The translations under genes and the position numbers were made by a program. From contig NZ_JANHDI010000008.1 of NCBI RefSeq assembly GCF_024494595.1, forward strand, positions 81,527 to 145,526: a stretch of 64,000 bases of DNA, written 5' to 3'. Source of the DNA: Halobellus rarus (GTDB lineage: Archaea > Halobacteriota > Halobacteria > Halobacteriales > Haloferacaceae). Below are positions 16,342-25,529 of this stretch, piece by piece. The notes beneath the pieces are model-generated. The model made no database searches. It saw nothing but the letters and a program-made list of their open reading frames with translations, and was not told where the DNA came from. Positions within the stretch are counted from its first letter, which is position 1. Every line of letters starts with the position of its first letter.

Positions 16342-17751
16342 CTAGTTGGCTTGCGGTGAGGGGAAGGCGTTCAGGATGTCGTCCGGTGTGAATAGTGAGA
16401 CGTCGTCTCGATTTGTAGCGGCCTGTTTGAGGTCGGCTGAAAACCCGGAGCGACAGAAACAGCAGTAGTGGTGGTCGCGGTCTGTCCCTGCTGGGGGTGA
16501 CCACTGGATGTGTTGTGTAGTCCGCTCTAGGTCGGCTAGATCCCCTTCAGTCATCTTTCGAGTCGTGTATTTACACTCGCCTGCGACGAGTGTGCCGTCG
16601 TCAGCAAGCCCGACAACGTCGAGTTCGTGGTGTTGGTGCCACCAGTAGCCGATTCCATTGTACACGTTGGGAACGAGTGACGGGAGGGCGTTCTGGCAGA
16701 TCTGTTCGAACATCGGCCCCATATACTCAGTGAATGTTGGTTCAACCAGTTGCTCGTATGCGTTATCGCCGACCTGTGCGAGTTTTCCATCCTGTCCATA
16801 GACGTATCGGAACCAGAAGCGGAACAGCGGCTCTTTGAGTCGATACCGGCTTTTCCGGGTTGCATTCGGGTTTGCTGTGACTGGGATATCCCGTTCGATG
16901 AGCCGAATACGGCGGAGTTTCGCGAGATATGAGCCAAGTGCGTTGGAGTCAATGCCGACGAAGTCAGCGATCTCGTTGGCGGCACGCTTGCCGGTTGCGA
17001 TCGCTCGGAGAATTGTATAGTAGGTCTGTGGTTCGCGGATCCCGAATTCGGTGCGGAGCAAGAACTCTGGCTCATTATGGAGAACGCCGTGTTCCGAGAG
17101 GATGTGTGAGTTGATATTCTCGGCTAGTGACGCAGTTGGTGTGAGGGCTTGCAGATAGAACGGGGTGCCGCCAAACACGCCCCATGACTGGAGGATTGAA
17201 TCCGGGTCATCGGTAGGATAGAGCTGTTTCGCATCGGCGAGAGCAAGCGGTGGCAGGTCGATTGTTCCAGTCCGTCGCCCGTACAGGGGGCTGCCACCAC
17301 CGAGGACTTTGTCCTCCATAATGCTGATTGAGGACCCGACGAGTACTAGTGTGATTTCGCTCTCTTGGAGATGAAGATCCCAGACGCGCTGAATCTTCGA
17401 CGGGAGTGCCTCATTGGATTCGATCAGGTAAGGGAATTCGTCGAGGATGACGACCGCGTCTTCTCGGCTCAGTGCTCGGAGGAGGGCCTCCCAGTCGCGC
17501 TGGATGTCCTCAAGAAGTGGGAACGTTTCGCTTGCGGTTTCGACGAAGTTCGTCAGCTGTGCGTCGTCGGTTTCTTCGGTTGCCTGCCAGTAAACTGTAT
17601 TCTCGCGGTCTTGAATTGCTTCACGAACGAGCGCGCTTTTCCCCAGCCGTCGGCGCCCATACACGACGAGCAGGTCGGCTCTCTCACGTTCGACCCGCGA
17701 TTCCAGGAACTCGAGTTCGTCTTCGCGATTAACGAACCGCGGTCGCTCCAT
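16342..17751 (-). CDS. Archaeal AAA ATPase with C-terminal nuclease-like domain (DUF234 type), paralog 2
   Basis: A 469-residue paralog of the protein at 9507-10922. Walker A is YGRRRLGKSALV (~31-42), Walker B is VVILDEFPYL and a sensor LVLVGSSISIM follows. The central winged helix is near FVGIDSNALGSYLAKLRR. The C-terminal half carries ELDVVGLADDGTLVAGECKY, the DUF234/PD-(D/E)XK-like core. It lies inside the region bounded by the outermost origin boxes, so it may be inherited as part of the origin module, though no replication role is known. An exact 15-bp tandem repeat lies 51-80 bases upstream. Confidence 0.85.
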   Translation of the reverse strand: MERPRFVNREDELEFLESRVERERADLLVVYGRRRLGKSALVREAIQDRENTVYWQATEETDDAQLTNFVETASETFPLLEDIQRDWEALLRALSREDAVVILDEFPYLIESNEALPSKIQRVWDLHLQESEITLVLVGSSISIMEDKVLGGGSPLYGRRTGTIDLPPLALADAKQLYPTDDPDSILQSWGVFGGTPFYLQALTPTASLAENINSHILSEHGVLHNEPEFLLRTEFGIREPQTYYTILRAIATGKRAANEIADFVGIDSNALGSYLAKLRRIRLIERDIPVTANPNATRKSRYRLKEPLFRFWFRYVYGQDGKLAQVGDNAYEQLVEPTFTEYMGPMFEQICQNALPSLVPNVYNGIGYWWHQHHELDVVGLADDGTLVAGECKYTTRKMTEGDLADLERTTQHIQWSPPAGTDRDHHYCCFCRSGFSADLKQAATNRDDVSLFTPDDILNAFPSPQAN

Positions 17752-17801
17752 ACGTACTATCCTACCCTACCAACCGTAATACTACCGATTATCTAAATTA
17801 C

Positions 17802-17831
17802 GATTTTACTAATTGTGATTTTACTAATTGT
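17802..17831 (-). promoter_or_regulatory. Two exact 15-bp tandem repeats upstream of DUF234 ATPase 2
   Basis: GATTTTACTAATTGT occurs twice with no gap (17802-17816 and 17817-17831), 51-80 bases before the start. Same unit length and distance as upstream of paralog 1, with a different sequence. Confidence 0.55.
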
Positions 17832-17982
17832 GAGCTAGCTTTGAGAGCCTCTGTTACCCACCAGTACAGAATTACCGTCTCAAAATCGCCTCATCTAAGA
17901 TTTCGAGAGGAACAAATCTCTCCGGCATCGATTTGATTCGACATCTACCGTTTACGACGGGGTGGATGTCACTGCCGATCGA

Positions 17983-18004
17983 AAGCACACGAAATCTACT
18001 CTCC
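17983..18004 (+). repeat. ORB-like box, outer right
   Basis: AAGCACACGAAATCTACTCT then CC. It mirrors the outer left box at 14299. The 400-bp gap 17752-18153 otherwise holds only the tandem repeat and the exporter promoter. Confidence 0.6.
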
Positions 18005-18153
18005 CCTTCATTGAGTCTGCGGTCGCGAAGATGATGGGCGTGATCCGGGCGAATTCGATTGACGAGTGTCTGTACACGGATCGGAGAGAGAGAGCAAGGC
18101 GAGACCGACGACATTATTCGGGTCGCCATCCGAAATCGGAACAACTCACCGCT

Positions 18154-19965
18154 ATGTCATCGTCAGATCCCGAACCGGTCTCCAGACGCGAGAAACTCGA
18201 TGCCCTCCGTGACGTCGCGAAGTACAACCCGACGTACACGACAGCAGTGGTCGTGCTCGGGGTCGTCGCCGCGGTGCTTGAGGGCGTCGGCCTGAGCTTC
18301 ATCCTCCCAATCGTCGAACTCGTCCAGCTTCAGGACCCCGCCGCGGAGGCGGAGGGACTGCTCGCGGTGTTCGTCACGGCCTACCAGGCACTCGGGGTCC
18401 CCTTTACGCTCGGATACGTCGTGGTGGGCGTGTCGGCTGTGATGGTCGCGCGGTACACGACCAGCTTCGCAGTCGCGTGGTTCCGGGAGGCGCTGCGGAC
18501 CTACTACATTCGAGATCTCCAGACGCGAGCGTTCCGAAACGCGTTGAATGCACGCGTGGAGTACTTCGATAAGGAAGGGTCTGATGACATACTGAATGCG
18601 ATCGTGACGCAGACGTACTATGCCGGGCGGGTGATCCAGCGAGGAATCCAGACCTTCGAACAGTTCTTTCTGGCCGGAATATACTTCCTCGTGGCGTTGA
18701 TCATCGCGCCGGCACTGACGATCATTACCGGGCTCGTCCTCGGCGGGTTCACGATTTTCTTCCGGCGCGTCCTTGACTCGGGATACGATGTGGGTGACGA
18801 AGTCGCTGAGGCGAACGAGAGACGACAGGAGGCCGCACAGGCAGGGACACAAGGGATCCGCGACGTGCGGATCTTCGGACTCGCTGATGAACTCTTCGAG
18901 GATTTCTCACAGGCGGTCAACCAGTATACAGAATCACGTATCACGCTACGACGAAACGAAGCCGCGATCGACAAGTTCTATAATCTCGTCGTCGCTGTCT
19001 CGGTGTTCGTGTTGATCTACCTCGCGCTGACGTTCGCGAGCCTCTCGGTCGGCGAACTGGGCGTCTTTCTTTTCGCGATGTTCCGACTCGGGCCGCGAGC
19101 GAGTAATGTGAACAAGCTCTACTATCAAGTCGAGAACGATCTGCCGCATCTCGTAAGGACCCAAGAGTTCATCGAAGAGCTGGAGTCGTACGAAGAACCG
19201 AGTGAGTCAATTCGGGAAGTCCCCAAGGAGATCCAAGAAATCGAATTCGATGACGTCCACTTCTCGTACGACGACGAAGAGAAGGTGCTCCGCGGGATCG
19301 ACTTCACCGTCGAGAAGGGTGAGTTCGTCGGATTTGTCGGACAGTCAGGTGCGGGGAAATCGACGATCGTTTCACTTCTCGCCCGGCTGTATCCGGTCGA
19401 TAAAGGTGAGATCCGAGCAAATGGGATCCCGGTCGACGAGATGGATATCGCAGAGTGGCGCGACCGACTCTCGATGGTTAGACAGGACCCGTTCATCTTC
19501 AACGATACGCTCCGGTACAACCTGACGCTCGGGAATCGAGAGGTGTCTGGTGAGGAACTCGATCGGGTGTGTTCGATAGCTAAGGTCGATGAATTTATCG
19601 ACGAGCTTCCGGCTGAGTACGATTCGCTTCTTGGCGACGATGGGGTTCGGCTGTCGGGTGGACAACAGCAGCGCGTCGCGCTCGCGCGGGCACTACTCGA
19701 GGACGCGGATGTATTGATCCTTGACGAGGCGACGAGCGACCTCGACTCGAATTTGGAGAAACAGGTCCAGCAAGCGATCGAGGAGATGGATCGGGACTAT
19801 GCGGTCGTCACGATCGCGCACCGACTGTCGACAGTGAAGAACGCCGACCGGATCTACACGATCGAGGAGGGCCGGGTTACGGAGACGGGACAGCACAGTG
19901 AACTCGTTGAAGAAAATGGGAAGTACGCGGAGTTATACGGGATTCAGTCAACGGATTCGTTATAG
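18154..19965 (+). CDS. ABC exporter, fused membrane and ATPase domains (MsbA/flippase type)
   Basis: A 603-residue half-transporter. I chose the ATG at 18154 because the upstream part of the frame covers an origin box and is not protein-like. Six membrane helices fill residues ~20-310. The ATPase half has Walker A GQSGAGKST (~395), signature LSGGQQQRVALARALL (~499), Walker B VLILDEATSDLD and the switch His in IAHRLST. Homodimers of this type move lipids, lipid-linked sugars or peptides. Its place at the edge of a polysaccharide region suggests flipping or export of a glycan precursor; that is inference. Confidence 0.85.
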   Translation: MSSSDPEPVSRREKLDALRDVAKYNPTYTTAVVVLGVVAAVLEGVGLSFILPIVELVQLQDPAAEAEGLLAVFVTAYQALGVPFTLGYVVVGVSAVMVARYTTSFAVAWFREALRTYYIRDLQTRAFRNALNARVEYFDKEGSDDILNAIVTQTYYAGRVIQRGIQTFEQFFLAGIYFLVALIIAPALTIITGLVLGGFTIFFRRVLDSGYDVGDEVAEANERRQEAAQAGTQGIRDVRIFGLADELFEDFSQAVNQYTESRITLRRNEAAIDKFYNLVVAVSVFVLIYLALTFASLSVGELGVFLFAMFRLGPRASNVNKLYYQVENDLPHLVRTQEFIEELESYEEPSESIREVPKEIQEIEFDDVHFSYDDEEKVLRGIDFTVEKGEFVGFVGQSGAGKSTIVSLLARLYPVDKGEIRANGIPVDEMDIAEWRDRLSMVRQDPFIFNDTLRYNLTLGNREVSGEELDRVCSIAKVDEFIDELPAEYDSLLGDDGVRLSGGQQQRVALARALLEDADVLILDEATSDLDSNLEKQVQQAIEEMDRDYAVVTIAHRLSTVKNADRIYTIEEGRVTETGQHSELVEENGKYAELYGIQSTDSL

Positions 19966-20051
19966 TATGGTACTTGACTTCGCACGTTCTGTTGTTGGAA
20001 CGCGGAGAGACTACGTGAACCGTTGTTGCTGCCGATCACATTGTTCCTGTT

Positions 20052-20385
20052 ATGTCCTGAGCCAATCGACCAGTTCGAGTGCTTCTTGACGAGGTAGAAA
20101 CACCACGCCAAGACCTACGTCACAGATCTTGTTGCCGCCAGCAACAACACCATTCAGAGTTTCTCGAATATTGTTCTCCTGGCCAAGAGAACGCCCCTTG
20201 AATAAGTTCCTCACCATATACAATGGGACGAAGAACAGCTCAACAAAGAACGACTCGAGCTACTCCAGCAGACCGATGAGACGCGATAGACCAGTAAAGG
20301 TGTTGTCACCATCGACAACACCTTCACGCACAACACGGGTGAAAACATTCCTCACACAGGGAATTCTACGATTACGGAATTCACA
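20052..20385 (+). pseudogene. Degenerate transposase fragment
   Basis: Across several frames the plus strand recalls a haloarchaeal DDE transposase N-terminal region: HAKTYVTDLVAASNNTIQSF, then LNKFLT, then WDEEQLNKERLELLQQTDET, then GVVTIDNTFTHNTGE. Stops and frame changes break it, and the C-terminal half is absent. Confidence 0.55.
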
Positions 20386-20398
20386 GCTATAGTAGTCA

Positions 20399-21068
20399 TT
20401 AGAAATAATTGCTCATATTAGGGAGCGAAAGTTGGTCGAGAGCGGTATCGATCGTGGTGGTCAGTTGCTCAAGCGAGTCGAAGAACCGGTTGCTGAGGGC
20501 GTCTTGGAGTTGTCGTCAGCACTCTTCGACACGGTTGAGTTCCGGCGAATACGCCGGTAACGTGACGAAGTCGAGGTCGTCACGGGCCGCCAGGTCCGTG
20601 ACGACCGACGCCTGGAAGTACGGCGCACCGTCCAACACGACGATCAAGTCTTTTTCGAATTCTTTGCATAATGCGAGAATGAAATGTTTTGCGTGATCGG
20701 CGGTAACGTACTCGGTGAACCGTGAGAAAAAGCAGTCGCCGTCTTCGGTGATCGCGCCAAGCAGGCACGTCCAGTCGCGTTGGCCGGACAGTTCGACGCT
20801 CGGCCGCGTTCCGCGCGGAAACCACGCGGCACGCGGCTCGACCTGCACGGATTTTTTGGTTTGGTCGACGCAGACTATTGTGGCGTCCATCTCCGCCCGC
20901 TTTTTTGATCTCGTCATAGAACTCCTCTTGGTCGGATTCCTCGGCTTCGGCGGCTGTACGGCGAGGTTTTTGATAGTTTAATCCAGCTTCTTCCAACAGC
21001 CGCCGACAACTCGGATAGGAGTACTCGACGCCGTAGGTTTCTTCGAGAAATTCCTGGACGAGCGCCGG
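20399..21068 (-). pseudogene. IS630-family transposase remnant
   Basis: The minus strand shows an N-terminal part (ALVQEFLEETYGVEYSYPSC), a frameshift near residue DEIKKAG, then the catalytic part: VCVDQTKK (first Asp), VVLDGAPYFQA (second Asp) and PAYSPELNRVEEC (Glu). A premature TGA follows VEEC, where the family has Trp. It continues QLQDALSNRFF to a natural stop. At least two lesions, so inactive. It is joined directly to a piece of an IS5-type transposase. Confidence 0.75.
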
Positions 21069-21682
21069 CTTAATCAGCGGTCTCACGTCCTCTTCACGCA
21101 GTTTCTCACGTAACTGCATCCAGTCGTAACCTTTGTCGGCGGCGAGGCTGGTCAGGTCGCCTGCGTTGCGGGAGGCGACCTGCTAGCCGAGCTGTGTGTC
21201 GTGCGTTTTCTCAGTCGTACAGTGAGCGTCAAGGACAGCTTGAGATTCTGTATCGACGAGAGCGGTCGCTTTGAGTGTCTGAACGCGGTAATTCGTCCGG
21301 CGGCAGTAGTGCTTGCTCGCGTTTTCGCGGTCGAAGAACGTAGCACCGATGGCGGCGTGACCTGAGAAGTCGCGCAGCAGCACTCGCCAGACCTTCATCT
21401 GGAACCTATCAAACGCCTTAACCAGCGTAGAGTATCTGGGAGATTGCCCTCTTCGAGGCCGATCTCCCCAAGAATATGCGGCATTTCGCTCAACAGATCC
21501 AGAGCATTGCGGTACGACGCATCAAGGTAAATCCGCAGACAGTGCAGCGAGACGAGAGCGTAGTCGGCGAAGCCGCCACCCCCTTCGGGGGCGGCGACTT
21601 CGCCTCGGCCACCAACGGCATTTTTAGCTAACGTGACCGCTTTCTTCGTGAAGCGGGAGATTTTCGACATAGCCATCGACAC
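21069..21682 (-). pseudogene. IS5-family transposase remnant
   Basis: The minus strand starts MSKISRFTKKAVTLAKNAV, then FADYALVSLHCLRIYLD and, after a frame change, FFDRENASKHYCRRTNYRV and TALVDTESQAVLDAHCT. An in-frame stop follows TQLG. LAADKGYDWMQLREKLREE follows and is cut where the IS630 fragment begins. The pattern matches haloarchaeal IS5-type (ISH1-like) transposases. Broken by stop, frameshift and truncation. Confidence 0.75.
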
Positions 21683-21766
21683 TCTCCCGCTTCATCTTCC
21701 AAGTTCTAACGGTCGAACTTGACGCTGTCTAGTGATTCTCCAGAGCCCCTCAGTTACTTCTATTCA

Positions 21767-23293
21767 TCACGGATTCAAATCAATCTCCCCAAGAATATCC
21801 TTAGCAATGAATGTATTTATATTCCCAATACCGGTAGAGTGCTGATTATATTCCGTCTTATCAACCAGTCCGTACCAGGCTAATGGATGGTTCTTATACA
21901 TCTTCTCCCTTTTATATCTATAATAAAATGGTTTCATAGCATTTCCAACTGAGGTCCCTCGGAGGTTAGTTTTGATTTTTTCAGAGATCGTTGATCTTTC
22001 TGTTCTTACCTCTGTCCCTGGTTTGAACGTACCCACTTCACTACATCTCCTCGAGACATAATCATTGTATAATTTTCTGTTGATGCGTTCACGAACTGGG
22101 ACTGATAGCCAAAATTGTACTAATTCACGGTCCCAAAGAGGGAGATACCAATCATAATTAAATGTATCCCACAACCGAACCGAATTGATAATGAATTTTG
22201 ACTGTCGATTGTTGAAACCCCATCGTTCATACGCTTCTAGAGCTGAATTACGGGTCTCGATATCTGGAGAGTCAATCGTCCTTCTAATACGGGATCTTAC
22301 CCGCTCTTTAACGTCGTCGGACATCGATGATAGTGTATAGTGTTCATCCATAACTAGATTAATAACATCTTCTAGACAAACCTGCTTTTTTTGGTGTATC
22401 GTTTTGGGCAGACTTGCGCCAGAAATTGTATCTCCACCGTATCCAGGAGTAAATACAGAATCAGATGTGATTTGATTTTTTTCTTCTAGATACCATAATG
22501 CTGGCCCGGCTTCGATGTGCGGAATTGAAACAAGTGTATCTGAGTGTTCGTACAACTGCTCACGGCGATCAGAATTATACCATCTTCGCCAGAGTTCTTC
22601 AGTATATGGGATATGAATCCATTCTAAATCTAATGAGTTTGCTGTCTTTTTTGCTAATTGGACCTCTTTACTGTTTCTTCGACCATATGTAAAACATAAT
22701 ACATTTTTGTAAGCAGAATCTTTAAGTTCAGTAGCAATTAACCGAGAATCAATACCTGCACTAAGTGGAAGAACTATTTGTCTCCCATCTGCATAATCAG
22801 TCAACCGCTGTATCGCGGTTTGAGTAACTTGTCTTAGGTTATTATTACCACTCTCATTAATATACTTAAAATCAAAGTGTGAATTCGTGCTTAATTTTTT
22901 ATTCTTTCGGTCGTATCTACATATGCTTCCGGGAAGTAACTGTTTTATTTTTGGATTTCTGGTATCATTGTCAACAACATATCCTGTTGTTCTAAATTCA
23001 ATATTATATATCTGATCACGGAAAGTGCCTACCTTATTTTCTATCCATTTAATGCTGTCACTAAATATGAAATCATCCCCTATTTTCGAATAAAAAATAG
23101 GGATACTTCTAACGTGATCCACAATTAGAATTACTTCATCATCGGTTACGCGGGCTAAAGCATAGAATCCATTATTCTGCGACAGTTTATTTGCATTCGT
23201 ATTGAGCGTGGGATCAGCTGCTTGGTCTGATCGTACGTGCCAACCTTTCTCTGTATGCCAGTCAGAATTAAGTGCATACTCTACCTCAGCCAT
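21767..23293 (-). CDS. Asparagine-synthase-like ATP-pyrophosphatase
   Basis: A 508-residue protein. Residues ~1-150 look like a degenerate class II glutaminase domain without the catalytic N-terminal Cys. Residues ~170-500 are an asparagine-synthase ATP-PPase domain with the PP-loop LPLSAGIDSRLIA (176-188) and GYGGDTISG. Such proteins in polysaccharide clusters may amidate a uronic or amino acid on the glycan; the substrate is unknown. The gene is clearly more AT-rich than the rest of the window, with many ATA and AAT codons, and is boxed in by insertion-sequence debris. These are signs of acquisition by transfer. Confidence 0.8.
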   Translation of the reverse strand: MAEVEYALNSDWHTEKGWHVRSDQAADPTLNTNANKLSQNNGFYALARVTDDEVILIVDHVRSIPIFYSKIGDDFIFSDSIKWIENKVGTFRDQIYNIEFRTTGYVVDNDTRNPKIKQLLPGSICRYDRKNKKLSTNSHFDFKYINESGNNNLRQVTQTAIQRLTDYADGRQIVLPLSAGIDSRLIATELKDSAYKNVLCFTYGRRNSKEVQLAKKTANSLDLEWIHIPYTEELWRRWYNSDRREQLYEHSDTLVSIPHIEAGPALWYLEEKNQITSDSVFTPGYGGDTISGASLPKTIHQKKQVCLEDVINLVMDEHYTLSSMSDDVKERVRSRIRRTIDSPDIETRNSALEAYERWGFNNRQSKFIINSVRLWDTFNYDWYLPLWDRELVQFWLSVPVRERINRKLYNDYVSRRCSEVGTFKPGTEVRTERSTISEKIKTNLRGTSVGNAMKPFYYRYKREKMYKNHPLAWYGLVDKTEYNQHSTGIGNINTFIAKDILGEIDLNP

Positions 23294-23434
23294 ATTATGA
23301 AAGATAGAGAAACAGCGACAAAAATATTCTCTTATTAGAGGGTGTCATAGAACTTTTCTCACACTGTGATCACGGTACTGCCTGGTTGTCTCCTCGTTCA
23401 TAGTTGGTGATAACGACGACAAGGCGAAGGCACA

Positions 23435-24127
23435 GGGTCGCGTTAAGTTAGAGGATGAGGCGTTCGAGTTCTGAGTGTCTATGGCAGAATCCGAACGCCT
23501 CAGCGAGTGTATCGAGTGGATCGACTTGTCGTTTGTGGAGCGAAAGCGGACTCCCGAGTGGGCGATTCAAGTGGGCATCCGGTGTCATCTTGCCAGTATG
23601 TCAACGAGGGATGCCAGTCAACTTCTCGATGAGTTGGGAGTCCAGCGCAGTCACGTCACTATTCACAACTGGGTGCACAAGGCTGATCTACAGCCGATTT
23701 CGACGGTCACTACAGATCAACTCGCGATTGACGAGAAAGTGATCCGCGTCAACGGCGACGACTACTGGCTATACGGTGCCGTGGATCCCGAAACGAGCGA
23801 AATCTTGCACGTCAGGCTGTTTCCAACGACGACGAAACAGACGACGCGATGGTTTCTGGCCGAGCTTCATCGACGATATCAACTCAACAACGTCGAATTT
23901 CTCGTTGATGACGCCGATTACTTGGTGAATGTCCTTGAGGAAGACGGGTACCGATTCCAGATGATTTCACATGGGAATCGGAATGCCATCGAACGTGTCT
24001 TTTGGGAAATAGAACGACGAACGTCTTCGTTTGCAACTAGCTTCAATCATCTCAATCCGAAGACAGCAGAATCGTGGCTCCAAGCTCTCGCCGTCCGGCA
24101 CAATTCACGCCAAAGTTAACGCGACCC
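23435..24127 (+). mobile_element. IS6-family insertion sequence, apparently intact
   Basis: A 693-bp element with perfect 12-bp terminal inverted repeats, GGGTCGCGTTAA at 23435 and TTAACGCGACCC ending at 24127, around one transposase gene. Size and layout fit haloarchaeal IS6-type elements. Confidence 0.8.
23481..24119 (+). CDS. IS6-family transposase
   Basis: A 212-residue DDE transposase. The ATG at 23481 gives MAESERLSECIEWIDL. Catalytic positions are Asp in LAIDEKVIRVNG, Asp in EFLVDDADYLV and Glu in RVFWEIERRTSSF. A winged-helix-like segment VTIHNWVHKADLQP lies in front. Full length, uninterrupted, and bounded by matching inverted repeats, so probably active. A decayed relative lies at 26911-27606. 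Confidence 0.9.
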   Translation: MAESERLSECIEWIDLSFVERKRTPEWAIQVGIRCHLASMSTRDASQLLDELGVQRSHVTIHNWVHKADLQPISTVTTDQLAIDEKVIRVNGDDYWLYGAVDPETSEILHVRLFPTTTKQTTRWFLAELHRRYQLNNVEFLVDDADYLVNVLEEDGYRFQMISHGNRNAIERVFWEIERRTSSFATSFNHLNPKTAESWLQALAVRHNSRQS

Positions 24128-24185
24128 GGTGTTTATGTCACAATCTCACAGCCGAATCAGCCGTGAAACTCTGCTTGCGTATCTA

Positions 24186-25190
24186 TCAATTGGTCCGTTC
24201 CAGTGCCTCGATTGTTTCTTCAGCGAGGGTTGCCACAAGTTCATCTGCTGGTTGCTCCTTCTGGGTTAATCCTGCGCTCTGTCCTGCATAAAGCAGCAGT
24301 TCTTTCACGGCGCCTTCTATACCGGGGACTGCAAGCGAATCCTCATACCGACGTATCGGTGTGCCATCATCCGTTTCTGCGACAACCTCGTCCTCTCCCG
24401 GGCGCTCGGTTTCTGGCTGTCCTGCCGCTTTCCAGTCCGCGACAGTCGTGTTTTCAAGTACTCAATGCGGCACATCCGGCCAGCCTTCGTCGAAGAGAGC
24501 CGAGTAGACCGTTTCGGTCTCATCCGCTCTGAGTACCCGCTGTCGATATAGTCGATGGACGTGAGCTTCCTCCGTTACGAGAAACCGCGTGCCGAGCCAC
24601 GCACCAGTCCCCCCGAGCGTGAGTACGGCGGCAATTCCACGCCCGTCTGCGATTCCGCCAGCAGCAATAACTGGTGTGTCAGGAACTGCATCAACTATAC
24701 GTGGCACCAGTGGCAGTGTTGCAACCGTACTCTGCACGTGACCACCTGCTTCCCACCCCTGTGCAACGAGAACATCGACACCCGCATCAACGGCTGCTTT
24801 CACCTCTGCAGCACTCCCTACCGTCTGAAGGACAGTACCGTCGTGCGAGTGGATTTGCTCAATGTAGGGCACAGCATCCCCGAATGAAAAGGAGAAAATA
24901 TCGGTTCCTTCGTCAAGGCAGACCTCCACGTGGGTCTCCATCGGAATGTCTTTTGCGTCTGAATCCGCAACAACGTTTACGCCAAAAACACCATCTGTTC
25001 TGCGGTTTGTTTCGGTGATAACCTTGCGAGTCGCCTCTTCGTCTCGCTATGTGACAGCGAGCATCCCGAGTGCGCCAGCGTCAGCGACAGTAGCTGCCAG
25101 TGCGGGGCAGGTCGCGCTTCCAATCGGCGCTTGAACGATGGGAACGTCAAGACCAAGGGTATCAGTGAGAGTCGTCGTCAGTTGTGACAT
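24186..25190 (-). pseudogene. Nitronate monooxygenase with two nonsense mutations
   Basis: An FMN-dependent nitronate monooxygenase (2-nitropropane dioxygenase family) would be 334 residues. It starts MSQLTTTLTDTLGLDVPIVQ, continues HSHDGTVLQTVGSAAEVKAA, AQGWEAGGHV, IAAGGIADGRGIAA and GTGAWLGTRFL, and ends ETIEALERTN. The frame is continuous, but a TAG at 25047-25049 (codon 48, where a sense residue such as Trp is expected) and a TGA at 24462-24464 (probably CGA originally) interrupt it. The ORF between them spans 24462-24941. Recent inactivation, since no frameshifts have yet accumulated. Confidence 0.85.
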
Positions 25191-25529
25191 CGTAAATCAG
25201 GTAGATCTCTAATGGAAAATTCTTGATTCTGATGATATGTGAACACTCTTCACTGAGCGATTCTGGGAGCGGAAATACAGGTGTGCTAACCGTTCTATGA
25301 CACCCTGGTGTTTCTCCAACTGACCTCACCGACTACTCTTCATCGCGAGGTAAACGTTCTCTCAGGGCCCGACTCTTCGCAGACCACTTATCGGCGTCGC
25401 CGTCCACTTACATTCCCAACATTCATCTAGCTCACTGTCTAAGTCCTCGTTGAGCAGGTCTGCAAGATTCTGGATAGGATACTTAACAGCCTGCTCGTTC
25501 CTAAATCTACGCTAACGAGACAGTGCCCT
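25191..25529. other. Gap with a short dispersed repeat
   Basis: No intact gene. Bases 25252-25307 match, inverted and almost identically, 52683-52738. On the minus strand near 25320-25520 a possible gene fragment reads LADLLNEDLDSELDECWECKW, which I do not recognise. Confidence 0.4.

Noticed and set aside
23339..25306. Perfect 15-bp inverted pair (AGGGTGTCATAGAAC / GTTCTATGACACCCT) enclosing the IS6 element and the broken monooxygenase
   Set aside because: The intact IS6 element has its own 12-bp ends inside (23435 and 24127), and the right copy is part of the longer 56-bp dispersed repeat. So I do not call it a composite transposon, though the match is longer than chance would easily give.
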